Shown here: piece by piece, positions 1 through 8,761 of the stretch
Layout: each line of letters begins with the position of its first letter
Numbering within the stretch: the stretch's first letter is position 1
NCBI GenBank assembly: GCA_030038605.1
Contig: JASHSU010000160.1
Coordinates: forward strand, 1-48,529
DNA: 48,529 nucleotides
Direction of reading: 5' to 3'
Source: Thermoplasmata archaeon
Lineage (GTDB): Archaea > Thermoplasmatota > Thermoplasmata > Lutacidiplasmatales > UBA184
Made by a program: the position numbers and the translations under genes
The notes under the pieces: model-generated
Databases searched by the model: none
Told to the model about the DNA's origin: nothing
The model's input: only the letters and a program-made list of their open reading frames with translations

Positions 1-205
1 TCACGAGCGGTCGGAGGGTCCGGGTCGCGTCGGCGTAGGGGGGCTCGAACGGCGGCCCTTCCACATGGATGACGCGCGCGCCGAACTCGCCCAGGTACGT
101 CGCGGCCCAAGGTCCCGCGACGAAGCGAGCCGACTCGAGGACCCGCAGGCCCGCGAGGGGGCCGAACGACGGGACGACCGGGTCGGACGACTCCGTACCG
201 GACAC
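1..205 (-). CDS. CaiB/BaiF family (class III) CoA-transferase, N-terminal fragment cut by window edge
   Basis: Minus-strand translation from GTG at 205: MSGTESSDPVVPSFGPLAGLRVLESARFVAGPWAATYLGEFGARVIHVEGPPFEPPYADATRT..., matching the family N-terminal pattern PLxGLRVLxxxxxxAGPxxxxxLxxxGAxVIxVE. TATA-like GGTTATC about 27 nt upstream of the GTG. Not in the ORF track because it is truncated. Confidence 0.65.
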   Translation of the reverse strand, partial: MSGTESSDPVVPSFGPLAGLRVLESARFVAGPWAATYLGEFGARVIHVEGPPFEPPYADATRTLRPLV

Positions 206-294
206 CGTCGCGGAGCGAGGCCGGGCGCGATAACCCGGGGGGTTCAGAACGGAACCTCGGCCACCAAATAGCGCGCCCCCCTCGGTGACCGCAT

Positions 295-1032
295 ATGCCG
301 GAACCGCCGTGGGTGCGACTCGAGGGTGCCAAATTTCGCGACGAACTCACGCGCTACAAACTCGCGAACCACCCATTCGCGACCCACCCGTTCTTCGCCC
401 GGCTCGAGCGCGGTGAAGTTCCCAAGCTGGTGGTGCAGGCCTGGGTCCAGCAGTTCTACCCCTGGCTGGCGTCGGTCCCGATCGCGATGGCCGAGCGGTT
501 CTCCAACTGCTCGTGGGAGCCGGTCAATGACCGGTTCCGCCGGATGATTCTCGACCAGCTCCTGGAGGAAGCCGGGGACCCGAAGGGGAAGGCGCCGGGT
601 CACCCGGAGCTCTGGCTCCGGTTCTGCGAAGGGCTGGGGGTGCCGCGCGCCCAAGTGCAGTCGGCGCCGCTGTTGCCGAACACGATGGTGGCGATCGACG
701 ATTTCCTCTACACGAATCGGGTCCAGCCGTTCTATGTCTCGGCGGCCGGGTCGTCCGAGCCGCCGAACGTGCCCCTGTGCGCCCGTCTGTTGCCGGCCTT
801 CCAGAAACATTACCATGTCGACGACGACCACCTGGAGTACTACCGGCTGCACGTCACGGCCGACGTGGAGCACAGCGAGTGGATCGGGGAGATCGTGGCA
901 AGCTTCGCCTCGACCCCGGAGGTCCGGAAACAGATGTGGGACCAGATGATGCGGGGCTTCTCCATCCACGCCCTGCTCGTCGACGGCGTGCTCGCGGCGA
1001 CGAACGGCGGGGCGCCGCTCAAGTCTAAATAG
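295..1032 (+). CDS. PqqC/TenA/CADD-like heme-oxygenase-fold protein (putative iron-dependent oxidase)
   Basis: 245 aa; contains EEAGDPKGKAPGHPELW and HYHVDDDHLEYYRLHVTADVEHSEW, the acidic/His helix pattern of PqqC/CADD-like proteins. TATA-like AAATA about 27 nt upstream of ATG. Confidence 0.7.
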   Translation: MPEPPWVRLEGAKFRDELTRYKLANHPFATHPFFARLERGEVPKLVVQAWVQQFYPWLASVPIAMAERFSNCSWEPVNDRFRRMILDQLLEEAGDPKGKAPGHPELWLRFCEGLGVPRAQVQSAPLLPNTMVAIDDFLYTNRVQPFYVSAAGSSEPPNVPLCARLLPAFQKHYHVDDDHLEYYRLHVTADVEHSEWIGEIVASFASTPEVRKQMWDQMMRGFSIHALLVDGVLAATNGGAPLKSK

Positions 1033-1034
1033 GG
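1023..1034 (+). promoter_or_regulatory. Candidate TATA element for the aro/trp supra-operon leader
   Basis: TCTAAATAG centred near 1028, about 27 nt before ATG 1055; same spacing as other apparently leaderless genes in this window. Confidence 0.45.
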
Positions 1035-1054
1035 TACAACGGTGGGGACGTGCG

Positions 1055-1123
1055 ATGACGGCACCGGCGCCCCGCGGATCTTGCGGGACGGGCCGGACGG
1101 CCGTCTCCACCTGGCTCTGGTGA
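1055..1123 (+). CDS. Candidate Trp-sensing leader peptide (22 aa) upstream of aro/trp supra-operon
   Basis: ATG...TGA encodes MTAPAPRGSCGTGRTAVSTWLW*. Two Trp codons in the last three sense codons, followed at once by a strong GC hairpin (1126..1150). Confidence 0.45.
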   Translation: MTAPAPRGSCGTGRTAVSTWLW

Positions 1124-1125
1124 AC

Positions 1126-1150
1126 GGGAGGCGCCGGGACGGCGCCCCCC
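1126..1150 (+). promoter_or_regulatory. Strong hairpin in the leader, possible attenuator stem
   Basis: GGG-A-GGCGCC-GGGAC-GGCGCC-C-CCC: 9 bp with one A/C mismatch. GGCGCCGG (1130..1137) is also perfectly complementary to CCGGCGCC (1064..1071) inside the leader ORF, giving two mutually exclusive pairings. Confidence 0.4.
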
Positions 1151-1224
1151 CGTCGTGTCTTCGACCGATCCGGGCGGGACCTCCCGAGCGCTTCCCTCGA
1201 GCGTGACATCACGGAGGGAAAACC

Positions 1225-1977
1225 ATGTACGGCAAGACCGTCCGACTGCGTCGACTGTTCCCGTCGGCCGACCGCCGACTGTTCTCGGTGCCGCTCGACC
1301 ACGCGGTATCGATGGGTCCGATCGACGGACTCGAGGAACTCGCCCCGCTCGCGCGCGACCTGCAAGACGGAGGCGTGGACCTGCTCATCGTCACCAAAGG
1401 CGCCGTCCGGGAGCTCGTGCCGGTGCTCGACCCCAAGACCCTCCTCGGCGTCCATGTCTCCGCGTCGACCAGCCTCGGACCGACCGCGAACCGGAAAGTG
1501 CTCGTCGCCACCGCGGCCGAGGCGGTGGGGCTGGGCGCGGACGTGCTCTCGGTCCAGGTGAACTTCGGTATCCCGGAGGAGGCCGACATGCTCACCGACC
1601 TGGGCCTGGCGGCCGACCAGTGCCGGCAACTGGGGCTGCCTCTCCTCTGCATGGCCTACGTGAAGAAGGACGGCGGCGGCACGCCCGACGAGCTACGTCA
1701 CGCGGCCCGGGCGGCGGCGGACCTCGGTGCGGACATCGTGAAGACCAGCTACCCGGGCTCCCTGGACGAATTCCGCCGTCTGTGCCGGACCACCCCCGTA
1801 CCGGTGCTCATCGGCGGCGGGGTCCGGGTCGAGCCGGAGGCGGCCTTCCTCCGACTCGTCGAGGAGAGTGTGCAGGCCGGTGGGGGAGGGATCTGCATCG
1901 GGCGGAATCTCTTCCAGCGCCGTCCGGTCGCTCCGCTGGCCCGTCGTATCGCGTCGTTGCTCCACGGGGCCTCCTAG
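1225..1977 (+). CDS. aroA': 2-amino-3,7-dideoxy-D-threo-hept-6-ulosonate synthase (archaeal AroA', class I aldolase family)
   Basis: 250 aa FbaB/DeoC-like TIM barrel (LFSVPLDHAVSMGPIDGL, IVKTSYPGS, VLIGGG, GICIGRNLFQR) immediately upstream of DHQ synthase II. GGAGG about 8 nt before ATG. Confidence 0.9.
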   Translation: MYGKTVRLRRLFPSADRRLFSVPLDHAVSMGPIDGLEELAPLARDLQDGGVDLLIVTKGAVRELVPVLDPKTLLGVHVSASTSLGPTANRKVLVATAAEAVGLGADVLSVQVNFGIPEEADMLTDLGLAADQCRQLGLPLLCMAYVKKDGGGTPDELRHAARAAADLGADIVKTSYPGSLDEFRRLCRTTPVPVLIGGGVRVEPEAAFLRLVEESVQAGGGGICIGRNLFQRRPVAPLARRIASLLHGAS

Positions 1978-1986
1978 GGCGCGGCG

Positions 1987-3012
1987 ATGGCGCGTGAGCG
2001 GGTCGTCGTTCGGCCGGTCGCCCACGACCCGGCCGAACGGGCGGCGATCCTGGCCCGCGCTCGCATTCGGGGCTTCCGACGGTTCGTGCTCGCCGAGGCA
2101 GAGGCGGCGGAGAGTGCCGACCCGTCCGAGATCCTGCGCGAAGTCGAGCACGGTTTTCGCGACCCAACCGGCGCCGTGGTCCCCGTCGTTCGAGTCGCTT
2201 CCGAGGCCGAGCTCGCGGCCGCCGTCACGGCCACCGGCGCGGCGGGCACCCTCGCCGTTGAGTGGACGGCCGACCGAGTGATCCCACTCGAGAATGCCGT
2301 CGCCGCCCGCCGGGATCGGTTCGCCCTCTGGACGGTGGCCCGGACTCCCCGGGAGGTCCCCGGCGCCCTGGGAGCCCTCGAACATGGGGCCGACCTGGTC
2401 ATCGTGGAGATCCGGACCCCCGAGGAGATCGACGAACTCGAGCGCCTCGTGGAAGGGCCGCTGCCCGCCGCGCTCGACTGGCAATGGGCGCCACTGACGG
2501 GGGTGGCCCCCGCGGGCGTGGGGGACCGCGTGCTCGTGGACACCACCTCCCTCCTTCGTCCGGAGGAAGGGCTGCTCGTCGGCAGCGCGGCGGCGTACCT
2601 GTTCCACGTTCCCAGCGAGGCCGAAGGCTCGCGATTCAGCCGGCCTCGGCCGTTCCGAGTGAACGCTGGCGCGGCCCACTCCTATGTCCTCCGGCCCGAT
2701 GGAACGACGCGGTACCTTTCGGAACTGGAACCCGGCGACGCGGTACTGGTCGCCACGCCCGACGGTCCAGTCCGATCCGTGCGGGTTGGTCGGATCAAGG
2801 TCGAGCGTCGTCCGCTGGTCGTCCTCACCGTGCTGGACGGGAAGATCTCTCGGACCCTCTTCGCGCAGGAAGCCGAGTCCGTGCGGGTCACGACCGACAA
2901 GGGCCGCGAGTCCACCGCGACCGTTCGCGCCGGGGTACGGATCCGGGGCGTTCGATTGCCACCGGCGCGGCATCTCGGGGTCGCGATCGAGGAGGCCATC
3001 GAGGAACGATGA
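1987..3012 (+). CDS. aroB': 3-dehydroquinate synthase II (archaeal AroB')
   Basis: 341 aa; GDRVLVDTTSLLRPEEGLLVGSAAAYLFHVPSEAEGSRFSRPRPFRVNAGAAHSYVLRPDGTTRYLSEL is diagnostic of DHQ synthase II. Confidence 0.93.
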   Translation: MARERVVVRPVAHDPAERAAILARARIRGFRRFVLAEAEAAESADPSEILREVEHGFRDPTGAVVPVVRVASEAELAAAVTATGAAGTLAVEWTADRVIPLENAVAARRDRFALWTVARTPREVPGALGALEHGADLVIVEIRTPEEIDELERLVEGPLPAALDWQWAPLTGVAPAGVGDRVLVDTTSLLRPEEGLLVGSAAAYLFHVPSEAEGSRFSRPRPFRVNAGAAHSYVLRPDGTTRYLSELEPGDAVLVATPDGPVRSVRVGRIKVERRPLVVLTVLDGKISRTLFAQEAESVRVTTDKGRESTATVRAGVRIRGVRLPPARHLGVAIEEAIEER

Positions 3013-4502
3013 CCGGCCGTCGGCCCCTTCAGGTGGTCACCGTCACCGGCCGGTCCGTCCGCGCGGTACGGAAGGAGATCGACGCGGCTCGACTCTCCGG
3101 GGCGGACCTCGTCGAGATCCGATTCGACCGGTGGAGCCCGGCCGGCCGGCGTCGCGCGGGCGAATTATTCCCGAGCGCGGCGCCGTTGGTAGCCACCTAT
3201 CGGTCCCGGACGGAGGGCGGCGCGGGCGCCGACGACCGTTCGCGCCGCGCGGCGACCCTGTCCGCCCTCGCGGAGCATCCGTTCGCCTATCTCGACCTGG
3301 AGGCCGCACGGGACCGACCGCTGGAGGCGATGGCCGCCAGCCGAGGGGTGAAAGTGGTTCGTTCGACCCACGTGGTCGGCCCGGTCGATCTCGGAGCCCT
3401 GCGCTCCGCCGTCACGGAAGCTCCGCCCGACGGAGGGCTGGTGAAGGTCGTCATCCCCGCGACGCTCGAGGTCCTCGTGCGCGACCTGCTCCCGCTCGTC
3501 GACTCCCTCGCCGACCCCCGCCCGATCGTGCTGGCGACCGGACCGGCGGGCCCGCTCTGGCGGGGGTGGGCGGCTCGGCTCGGGCTTCCCTGGGTCTACT
3601 CGGCTCCGCCGGCGGGAATGGGGAGCGAGCCGGTCGAGAGGTCCCAGTTGCCCGTGGACCGTCTCGCTTCCTTCTTCGCCGCGCCCGACGCACCGATCTT
3701 CGCGGTCGTCGGCCATCCCGTAGCTCATTCGTTGAGCCCTGACATCCACCACGCCTGGATGCGACGGGCGGCGCAGGCGGGATTGTATGTCCCGCTCGAC
3801 CTGTCGACCGAGTCCGAGATGCGGGCGGCGGTGCGAGAACTACCCCCCCGAGGCGTTCGGGGCCTGAACGTCACGCACCCGTGGAAAGGACTGGCGTTCG
3901 AACTGGCGGGCGAGCGATCGGAAGCCGCCGACGTGACACGGCAGGCGAACTGCCTCACCTTCACCGGTTCCGCGATCCGAGCGGACAACACGGATCTCAG
4001 CGCGATCGAGCGTCGATTAGCGGAACTCTCCGACGAGGGGAAAGTGCCCCCCGAGGGACTCTCCGTGCTCGGCACCGGCGGGGCTGCCCAGTCCACGTTG
4101 GCCGCCGCCCGGTCCCGGCACCTTGCCGCGACCGTCTACGGTCGGTCGACCCCGCGCACCGACGAGGTAGCCGCGCGGTATGGGGCGAGGGCGGGTCGAG
4201 TCGAGACCGCATCTCCGACGGGACTTCTGGTCCACGCCACGACCGTGGGGCGCGCCGGTTCCGGTCCGCTCGGACTCCCCCTCACCCGGTTGGTCGCGCC
4301 CGGTGGCCACGTGGTCGACTGGGTTTACGGTGCGGAAGTCCCGGTGGTCGCGGAAGCAGCCCGTGCCGCGGGGGCGACGTACGAGGACGGACGTCGTCTG
4401 CTCGTGTATCAGGCGGCGCTCAGTTACCGAGCCTGGTGGGGCGAGGGTCCGGATGCTGCCTCGGTCGCCGATGTCTTGCGGGAGGTCGGATGCACGGCGT
4501 AG
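3009..4502 (+). CDS. aroDE: Bifunctional 3-dehydroquinate dehydratase (type I) / shikimate dehydrogenase
   Basis: 498 aa fusion. AroD part: GADLVEIRFDRW, RSTH, KVVIPAT. AroE part: VVGHPVAHSLSPDIHHAW, NVTHPWKG, DNTD, LGTGGAAQSTLAAAR. ATGA overlap with aroB'. Confidence 0.9.
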   Translation: MTGRRPLQVVTVTGRSVRAVRKEIDAARLSGADLVEIRFDRWSPAGRRRAGELFPSAAPLVATYRSRTEGGAGADDRSRRAATLSALAEHPFAYLDLEAARDRPLEAMAASRGVKVVRSTHVVGPVDLGALRSAVTEAPPDGGLVKVVIPATLEVLVRDLLPLVDSLADPRPIVLATGPAGPLWRGWAARLGLPWVYSAPPAGMGSEPVERSQLPVDRLASFFAAPDAPIFAVVGHPVAHSLSPDIHHAWMRRAAQAGLYVPLDLSTESEMRAAVRELPPRGVRGLNVTHPWKGLAFELAGERSEAADVTRQANCLTFTGSAIRADNTDLSAIERRLAELSDEGKVPPEGLSVLGTGGAAQSTLAAARSRHLAATVYGRSTPRTDEVAARYGARAGRVETASPTGLLVHATTVGRAGSGPLGLPLTRLVAPGGHVVDWVYGAEVPVVAEAARAAGATYEDGRRLLVYQAALSYRAWWGEGPDAASVADVLREVGCTA

Positions 4503-5344
4503 CCCGTAGCTCCGCCGCATTGACCATCGTCAACGCGCTGCCGACCGGAGTCGGCTGTGCCGTTGGGATCGACCGGTTCGTTACGGTCGAAGTGAGCGCG
4601 GAGGCTTCCCCGCGGGACCGAGTCCGATGCGAACCGCCCGCGTCCGCCACGCCGCTTGTCCTCGCCTGCCTCGCCGAGGCCCGGGCGTGCACCCAGACCG
4701 ACGGGGCGTGGGACGTGGCGGTACGCGTTCGATCGGACATTCCCTCCGGCAAGGGGCTCAAGAGTTCCAGCGCGGTCGCGACCGCGACCCTTCGGGCCGC
4801 CGGCCGAGCCTGGGGGGCGGAACTGGAGCAACTCGAGGCGGCTCGTCTTGCGGCCCGGGTGGGACGAGCGGTTGGGGTCAGCGCGACCGGTGCGCTGGAC
4901 GACGCCCTGGCCGGCCTGGCGTCGGGCTTCGTGACCACCGACAATCGGACGGATACGGTGCTGCGCCGCGACGCGGTCGACCCGGAGTGGACCGCGCTGG
5001 TCTGCGTTCCCGCGGGGACCCACCCGCCGGCCCCCTCGTTGATGGCCGCGTTCCGGAACGTCGAGGCGGAAGGACGGCGTGCGGCGGACGCGGCCCGCGC
5101 GGGCCGGTACGCGGACGCGATGCAACAGAACGGAGCCCTGGTCGCGCGCGCGCTGGGCTACGACCGCCCCGCGTGGAGCGACGCCGTCGTACGAGCCGGG
5201 GCGGTGGCGTTCGGGATCAGTGGCCTCGGCCCCGCCGTCGGGGTCATCGTTCCACGGGACCGGGCCGACACGGCGCTGCACGCGATTCCGCCCGACGCCG
5301 GGGAGCGCTTCCCCGTGCAGTTCGCGCGCGAGGCAGCCCCGTGA
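4490..5344 (+). CDS. aroK: Archaeal shikimate kinase (GHMP kinase superfamily)
   Basis: 285 aa; SDIPSGKGLKSSSAVATATLRA (GHMP ATP motif), GALDDALA; position between aroDE and aroA. Confidence 0.9.
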   Translation: MHGVARSSAALTIVNALPTGVGCAVGIDRFVTVEVSAEASPRDRVRCEPPASATPLVLACLAEARACTQTDGAWDVAVRVRSDIPSGKGLKSSSAVATATLRAAGRAWGAELEQLEAARLAARVGRAVGVSATGALDDALAGLASGFVTTDNRTDTVLRRDAVDPEWTALVCVPAGTHPPAPSLMAAFRNVEAEGRRAADAARAGRYADAMQQNGALVARALGYDRPAWSDAVVRAGAVAFGISGLGPAVGVIVPRDRADTALHAIPPDAGERFPVQFAREAAP

Positions 5345-6606
5345 CCGTTCGTCGGGTGGCTCCGGGTCCCGTTCGAGGAACCCTTCGGGCTCCGCCGTCC
5401 AAGAGCTACACCCATCGAGCCCTCGTCGCGGGGTTCCTGGCCGGCCGGCGGTTCGTCGTCGCACATCCCCTCGACTCGGACGATACCCGAGCCACGGTCC
5501 GGGCCCTCGCGGCCCTCGGGCGACGTACGCGTCGGCGGCGTGGGAGCTGGGTCGTTGAGGGCCGCCGGCTCCGTACCCCGCCCCGGTCTTCCATCCAGTG
5601 TGGGGAATCCGGCACCACACTGCGGTTCGCCGTCGCGCTGGCGGCGACCGAGCCGTGGCCGGTCCGGTTTCGAGGTCGGGGTAACTTGCGTCATCGCCCG
5701 ATGGCTCCCCTGCTCGGGGCCCTGCGCACGCTGGGCGCTCGTGTTGACCCGGGCGTCACGACACTTCCCTTCACCGTTCAGGGTCCCATCGAGGGCGGCC
5801 GCGTACGCGTCGATAGTTCCGAGAGCTCGCAATTCACCTCCGCCCTCTTGCTCGTCCTTCCCACGCTCTCCGCGGACTCGGCCCTGACCCTCACCGGGCG
5901 GGTCGTCTCGGAGCCGTACATTCAAGCGACGCAGGCCGTACAGCACGCGTTGGGCATTGTCTCCCGACGGCGGGGACGAACGTTCCGGATTCCCGGAGGG
6001 CAGTCCGTCCGCGGCCGCCGGTTCGATGTACCCGGCGACGCATCCTCCGCCGCCTATCTGTGGGCCGCCGCCGCATTGTGCGGAGGGCCGGTGACCGTGA
6101 AGGGGATCGACCCCCGGTGGCCCCAAGCGGACCTCGCCGTCCTCGACTTGCTCCGGTCGTCCGGGGCGCTCGTCCACCGGACGGGGAGTTCCGTCACCGT
6201 CCGGGCCGGACGGCGCCGGCCGTTTTCCATCGACCTCACCGCCTCGCCGGACTTGTACCCCCTGGCCGCAGTTCTGGCGGCGGCCGCCCCGGGCCGGTCC
6301 GTGCTTCGCGGGGCTTCCCACGTCGCGCTCAAGGAGTCGGACCGCCGAGCCGAAACGGTCCGCCTCCTCCGGGCCCTGGGCGCCCCCGTGCGAGCGACCT
6401 CGGCGGGACTGGTGGTCGACGGCGGCCACCCGTTCCGAGCGCTCGACCTGCGGGATCTGGCAGACCACCGCCTGTTGATGGCGGCGGCGGTGGCGGCCCG
6501 GGCAGCGAGCGCTTCCAGCCACCTGGGACCGGCCGAAGCCGTCCGGAAATCGTACCCCTCGTTCTGGCATGACTTGGATCACCTGACCGGAGGCGTCGGG
6601 CGATGA
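5341..6606 (+). CDS. aroA: 3-phosphoshikimate 1-carboxyvinyltransferase (EPSP synthase)
   Basis: 422 aa, GTG start; APPSKSYTHRAL, CGESGTTLRF, RHRPMAPLLGAL. GTGA overlap. Confidence 0.94.
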   Translation: MTVRRVAPGPVRGTLRAPPSKSYTHRALVAGFLAGRRFVVAHPLDSDDTRATVRALAALGRRTRRRRGSWVVEGRRLRTPPRSSIQCGESGTTLRFAVALAATEPWPVRFRGRGNLRHRPMAPLLGALRTLGARVDPGVTTLPFTVQGPIEGGRVRVDSSESSQFTSALLLVLPTLSADSALTLTGRVVSEPYIQATQAVQHALGIVSRRRGRTFRIPGGQSVRGRRFDVPGDASSAAYLWAAAALCGGPVTVKGIDPRWPQADLAVLDLLRSSGALVHRTGSSVTVRAGRRRPFSIDLTASPDLYPLAAVLAAAAPGRSVLRGASHVALKESDRRAETVRLLRALGAPVRATSAGLVVDGGHPFRALDLRDLADHRLLMAAAVAARAASASSHLGPAEAVRKSYPSFWHDLDHLTGGVGR

Positions 6607-7688
6607 TGTCGTTCGGCGAACGGTTCCGGGTGACGGTGTTCGGCTCGAGCCACGGACCGGAGGTCGGAGTGACGGTGGAGGGGATTCCGCCCGGCACCCC
6701 GATCGACGCGGAGGCGATCCAGACGGCCCTGGACCGGCGACGACCGGTCGGACGGAGGTTGGCCACCAAGCGCGCCGAGGAGGACCGGCTGGTCGTCGAT
6801 CAGGGCGTACGCGAAGGGCGGGCCGACGGCACGGCGTTCCGCGCCCACGTCGCGAACGAGGATGTGCGGCGCGAGCCGTACGACCGCCTTCGGGACACGC
6901 CCCGCCCGGGCCACGCGGATTATCCCGCCCGGGTCCGGTACGGCCCGGACGCCGACCTTTCCGGGGGCGGGATCTTCTCCGGTCGCATGACGGTGGGTCT
7001 CGTCATCGCGGGGGCGATCGCGCGGTCGATGCTCGCCCCGCGGGGTATCGACCTGCTCGCGTTCACCCGCAGCATCGGGACCGAAACCTGCGCTCCGGCG
7101 GACGACGCCGACCTCTCCGCACTCCGCACCGCCGCGGGCCGGAACGAGGTCGGCGCGCCGGACCCGGTCGCGGCGGGGAGGATGGAAGAGGCCATCGCGG
7201 TGGCTCGCCGAGACGGCGACTCGCTCGGAGGTATTGTCGAACTCCGAGTGGACGGTCTCCCCGTCGGGTTAGGGGAACCGTTCTTCGATTCGGTCGAGAG
7301 CGTGCTCGCGCACGCCCTGTTCGCCATCCCGGCCGTCAAGGGCGTCGAGTTCGGAGCCGGATTCGGTGCGGCCCAACTGCGGGGCAGCGAACACAACGAC
7401 CCGTTCGTGTGGGCCGGGGACCGCGTGCGCACGGCGACCAACCACGCGGGCGGCATCCTGGGTGGCCTTTCCACCGGCATGCCGCTGGTCGCGCGCGTCG
7501 CGGTGAAGCCGACGTCGTCGATCGCGAAGAGCCAGACGACCGTGAACTTGCGGACGCACGAGGCGACGACCCTCGTGGTGACGGGCCGGCACGACCCGTG
7601 TATCGTGCCCCGGGCGGTGGTCGTCGTCGAGCACGTCGCGGCGTTCGCCCTCGCGGACCTCGCCCTTCGCGGAGGATTCCTGGGATGA
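6603..7688 (+). CDS. aroC: Chorismate synthase
   Basis: 361 aa; FGERFRVTVFGSSHGPEVGVTVEGIPPGTPID, RPGHADYPARVRYG. ATGA overlap. Confidence 0.95.
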   Translation: MMSFGERFRVTVFGSSHGPEVGVTVEGIPPGTPIDAEAIQTALDRRRPVGRRLATKRAEEDRLVVDQGVREGRADGTAFRAHVANEDVRREPYDRLRDTPRPGHADYPARVRYGPDADLSGGGIFSGRMTVGLVIAGAIARSMLAPRGIDLLAFTRSIGTETCAPADDADLSALRTAAGRNEVGAPDPVAAGRMEEAIAVARRDGDSLGGIVELRVDGLPVGLGEPFFDSVESVLAHALFAIPAVKGVEFGAGFGAAQLRGSEHNDPFVWAGDRVRTATNHAGGILGGLSTGMPLVARVAVKPTSSIAKSQTTVNLRTHEATTLVVTGRHDPCIVPRAVVVVEHVAAFALADLALRGGFLG

Positions 7689-8761
7689 CGGAGCCGGGCG
7701 TTCCGACGGCGATCCTCGGGGCCAGTGGGTACATCGGTCAGCACTTCGCCCGGCTTCTCGGAGACCACCCGGAGTTCGGCCGGCCGCGGCTGATCACCTC
7801 GGAACGGTCGGAGGGCCGCACCCTGGCGGACGTGTGGCAACTGGCCGAGGCCCCGCCCGGCTCGCTCGCCGACCGGCGATTGGAAGCGGCGTCGCCGGCG
7901 GCCTTGGCGCGGTCGGGAGTTCGCCTCGTCTTCTCGGCCTTGCCCTCGGGGACCGCGGGAACGATCGAGTCGGAACTGGTGCGACGGGGCGTGTCCGTGT
8001 TCACCAACGCCTCCGACCATCGCATGGACGCCCGGGTCCCGCTGATGGTGCCCGAGGTCAACCCCGGGCATCTGGCCCTCGCGGCCCGGCGACCCCGGGG
8101 CCACGGACTGCTGGTAGCGGACCCGAACTGCTCGGCGGCGGGTCTGGTCCTCGCCCTGGCCCCGATCGTGCCACGGCTTCGGCCGAAGGCGGTCCACGTT
8201 ACCACCTATCAGGCGCTCTCGGGCGCCGGGTACCCGGGCGTCCCGTCCCTGGCGATCGCGGACAACGTCGTCCCGTTCATCGGTGGGGAGGAGGAGAAGG
8301 TCGCCCGTGAGTCTGCGCGCATGCTGGGGACCCTTCGGGGGTCCTCGGTCGTGCCCACGAAGGTTCCTTTTGTCGTGCACTGCGCCCGGGTCGGGACGCG
8401 CGAAGGGCATCTCGAAGCGGTGACCGTCGAGACGACGGCCCGGCCGAGCCGGGACGACCTCGAGGACGCCTGGCGAGCATTCGACCCGCTCGCCGGACGT
8501 TCGCTTCCGACGTCCCCCCACCCGCCGATCGAGGTTCGGCGCGAGCCCGACCGACCGCAACCGATCCGGGACCGTTGGGCCGGACACCCCGCCCGCGCTC
8601 GAGGCATGGCGGCCGTTGTCGGGCGGATCCGGTGGGAACCCCCGTACCTTCGTTTCTTCGTTCTCTCCCATAACGCAGTTCGGGGAGGCGCGGGAGGTTC
8701 GGTGCTCAACGCCGAACTGGCCCTCCGGGAAGGCTTGCTCGACCGCGGAGCCCGACGATGA
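7685..8761 (+). CDS. asd: Aspartate-semialdehyde dehydrogenase
   Basis: 358 aa; AILGASGYIGQHFARLL, VADPNCSAAGLVLALAPI (catalytic Cys). ATGA overlap. Confidence 0.92.
   Translation: MTEPGVPTAILGASGYIGQHFARLLGDHPEFGRPRLITSERSEGRTLADVWQLAEAPPGSLADRRLEAASPAALARSGVRLVFSALPSGTAGTIESELVRRGVSVFTNASDHRMDARVPLMVPEVNPGHLALAARRPRGHGLLVADPNCSAAGLVLALAPIVPRLRPKAVHVTTYQALSGAGYPGVPSLAIADNVVPFIGGEEEKVARESARMLGTLRGSSVVPTKVPFVVHCARVGTREGHLEAVTVETTARPSRDDLEDAWRAFDPLAGRSLPTSPHPPIEVRREPDRPQPIRDRWAGHPARARGMAAVVGRIRWEPPYLRFFVLSHNAVRGGAGGSVLNAELALREGLLDRGARR

Noticed and set aside
1126-1150. Hairpin as a standard bacterial rho-independent terminator
   Set aside because: No following U-run; archaeal termination depends mainly on U-tracts. 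Retained only as a possible attenuator stem.
244-1629. 461-aa minus-strand ORF
   Set aside because: Antisense to the PqqC-like gene, leader and aroA'; low-complexity Arg/Gly/Pro-rich translation typical of GC-rich shadow ORFs.
6920-8671. 583-aa minus-strand ORF
   Set aside because: Antisense to aroC and asd, both of which have full family motifs.
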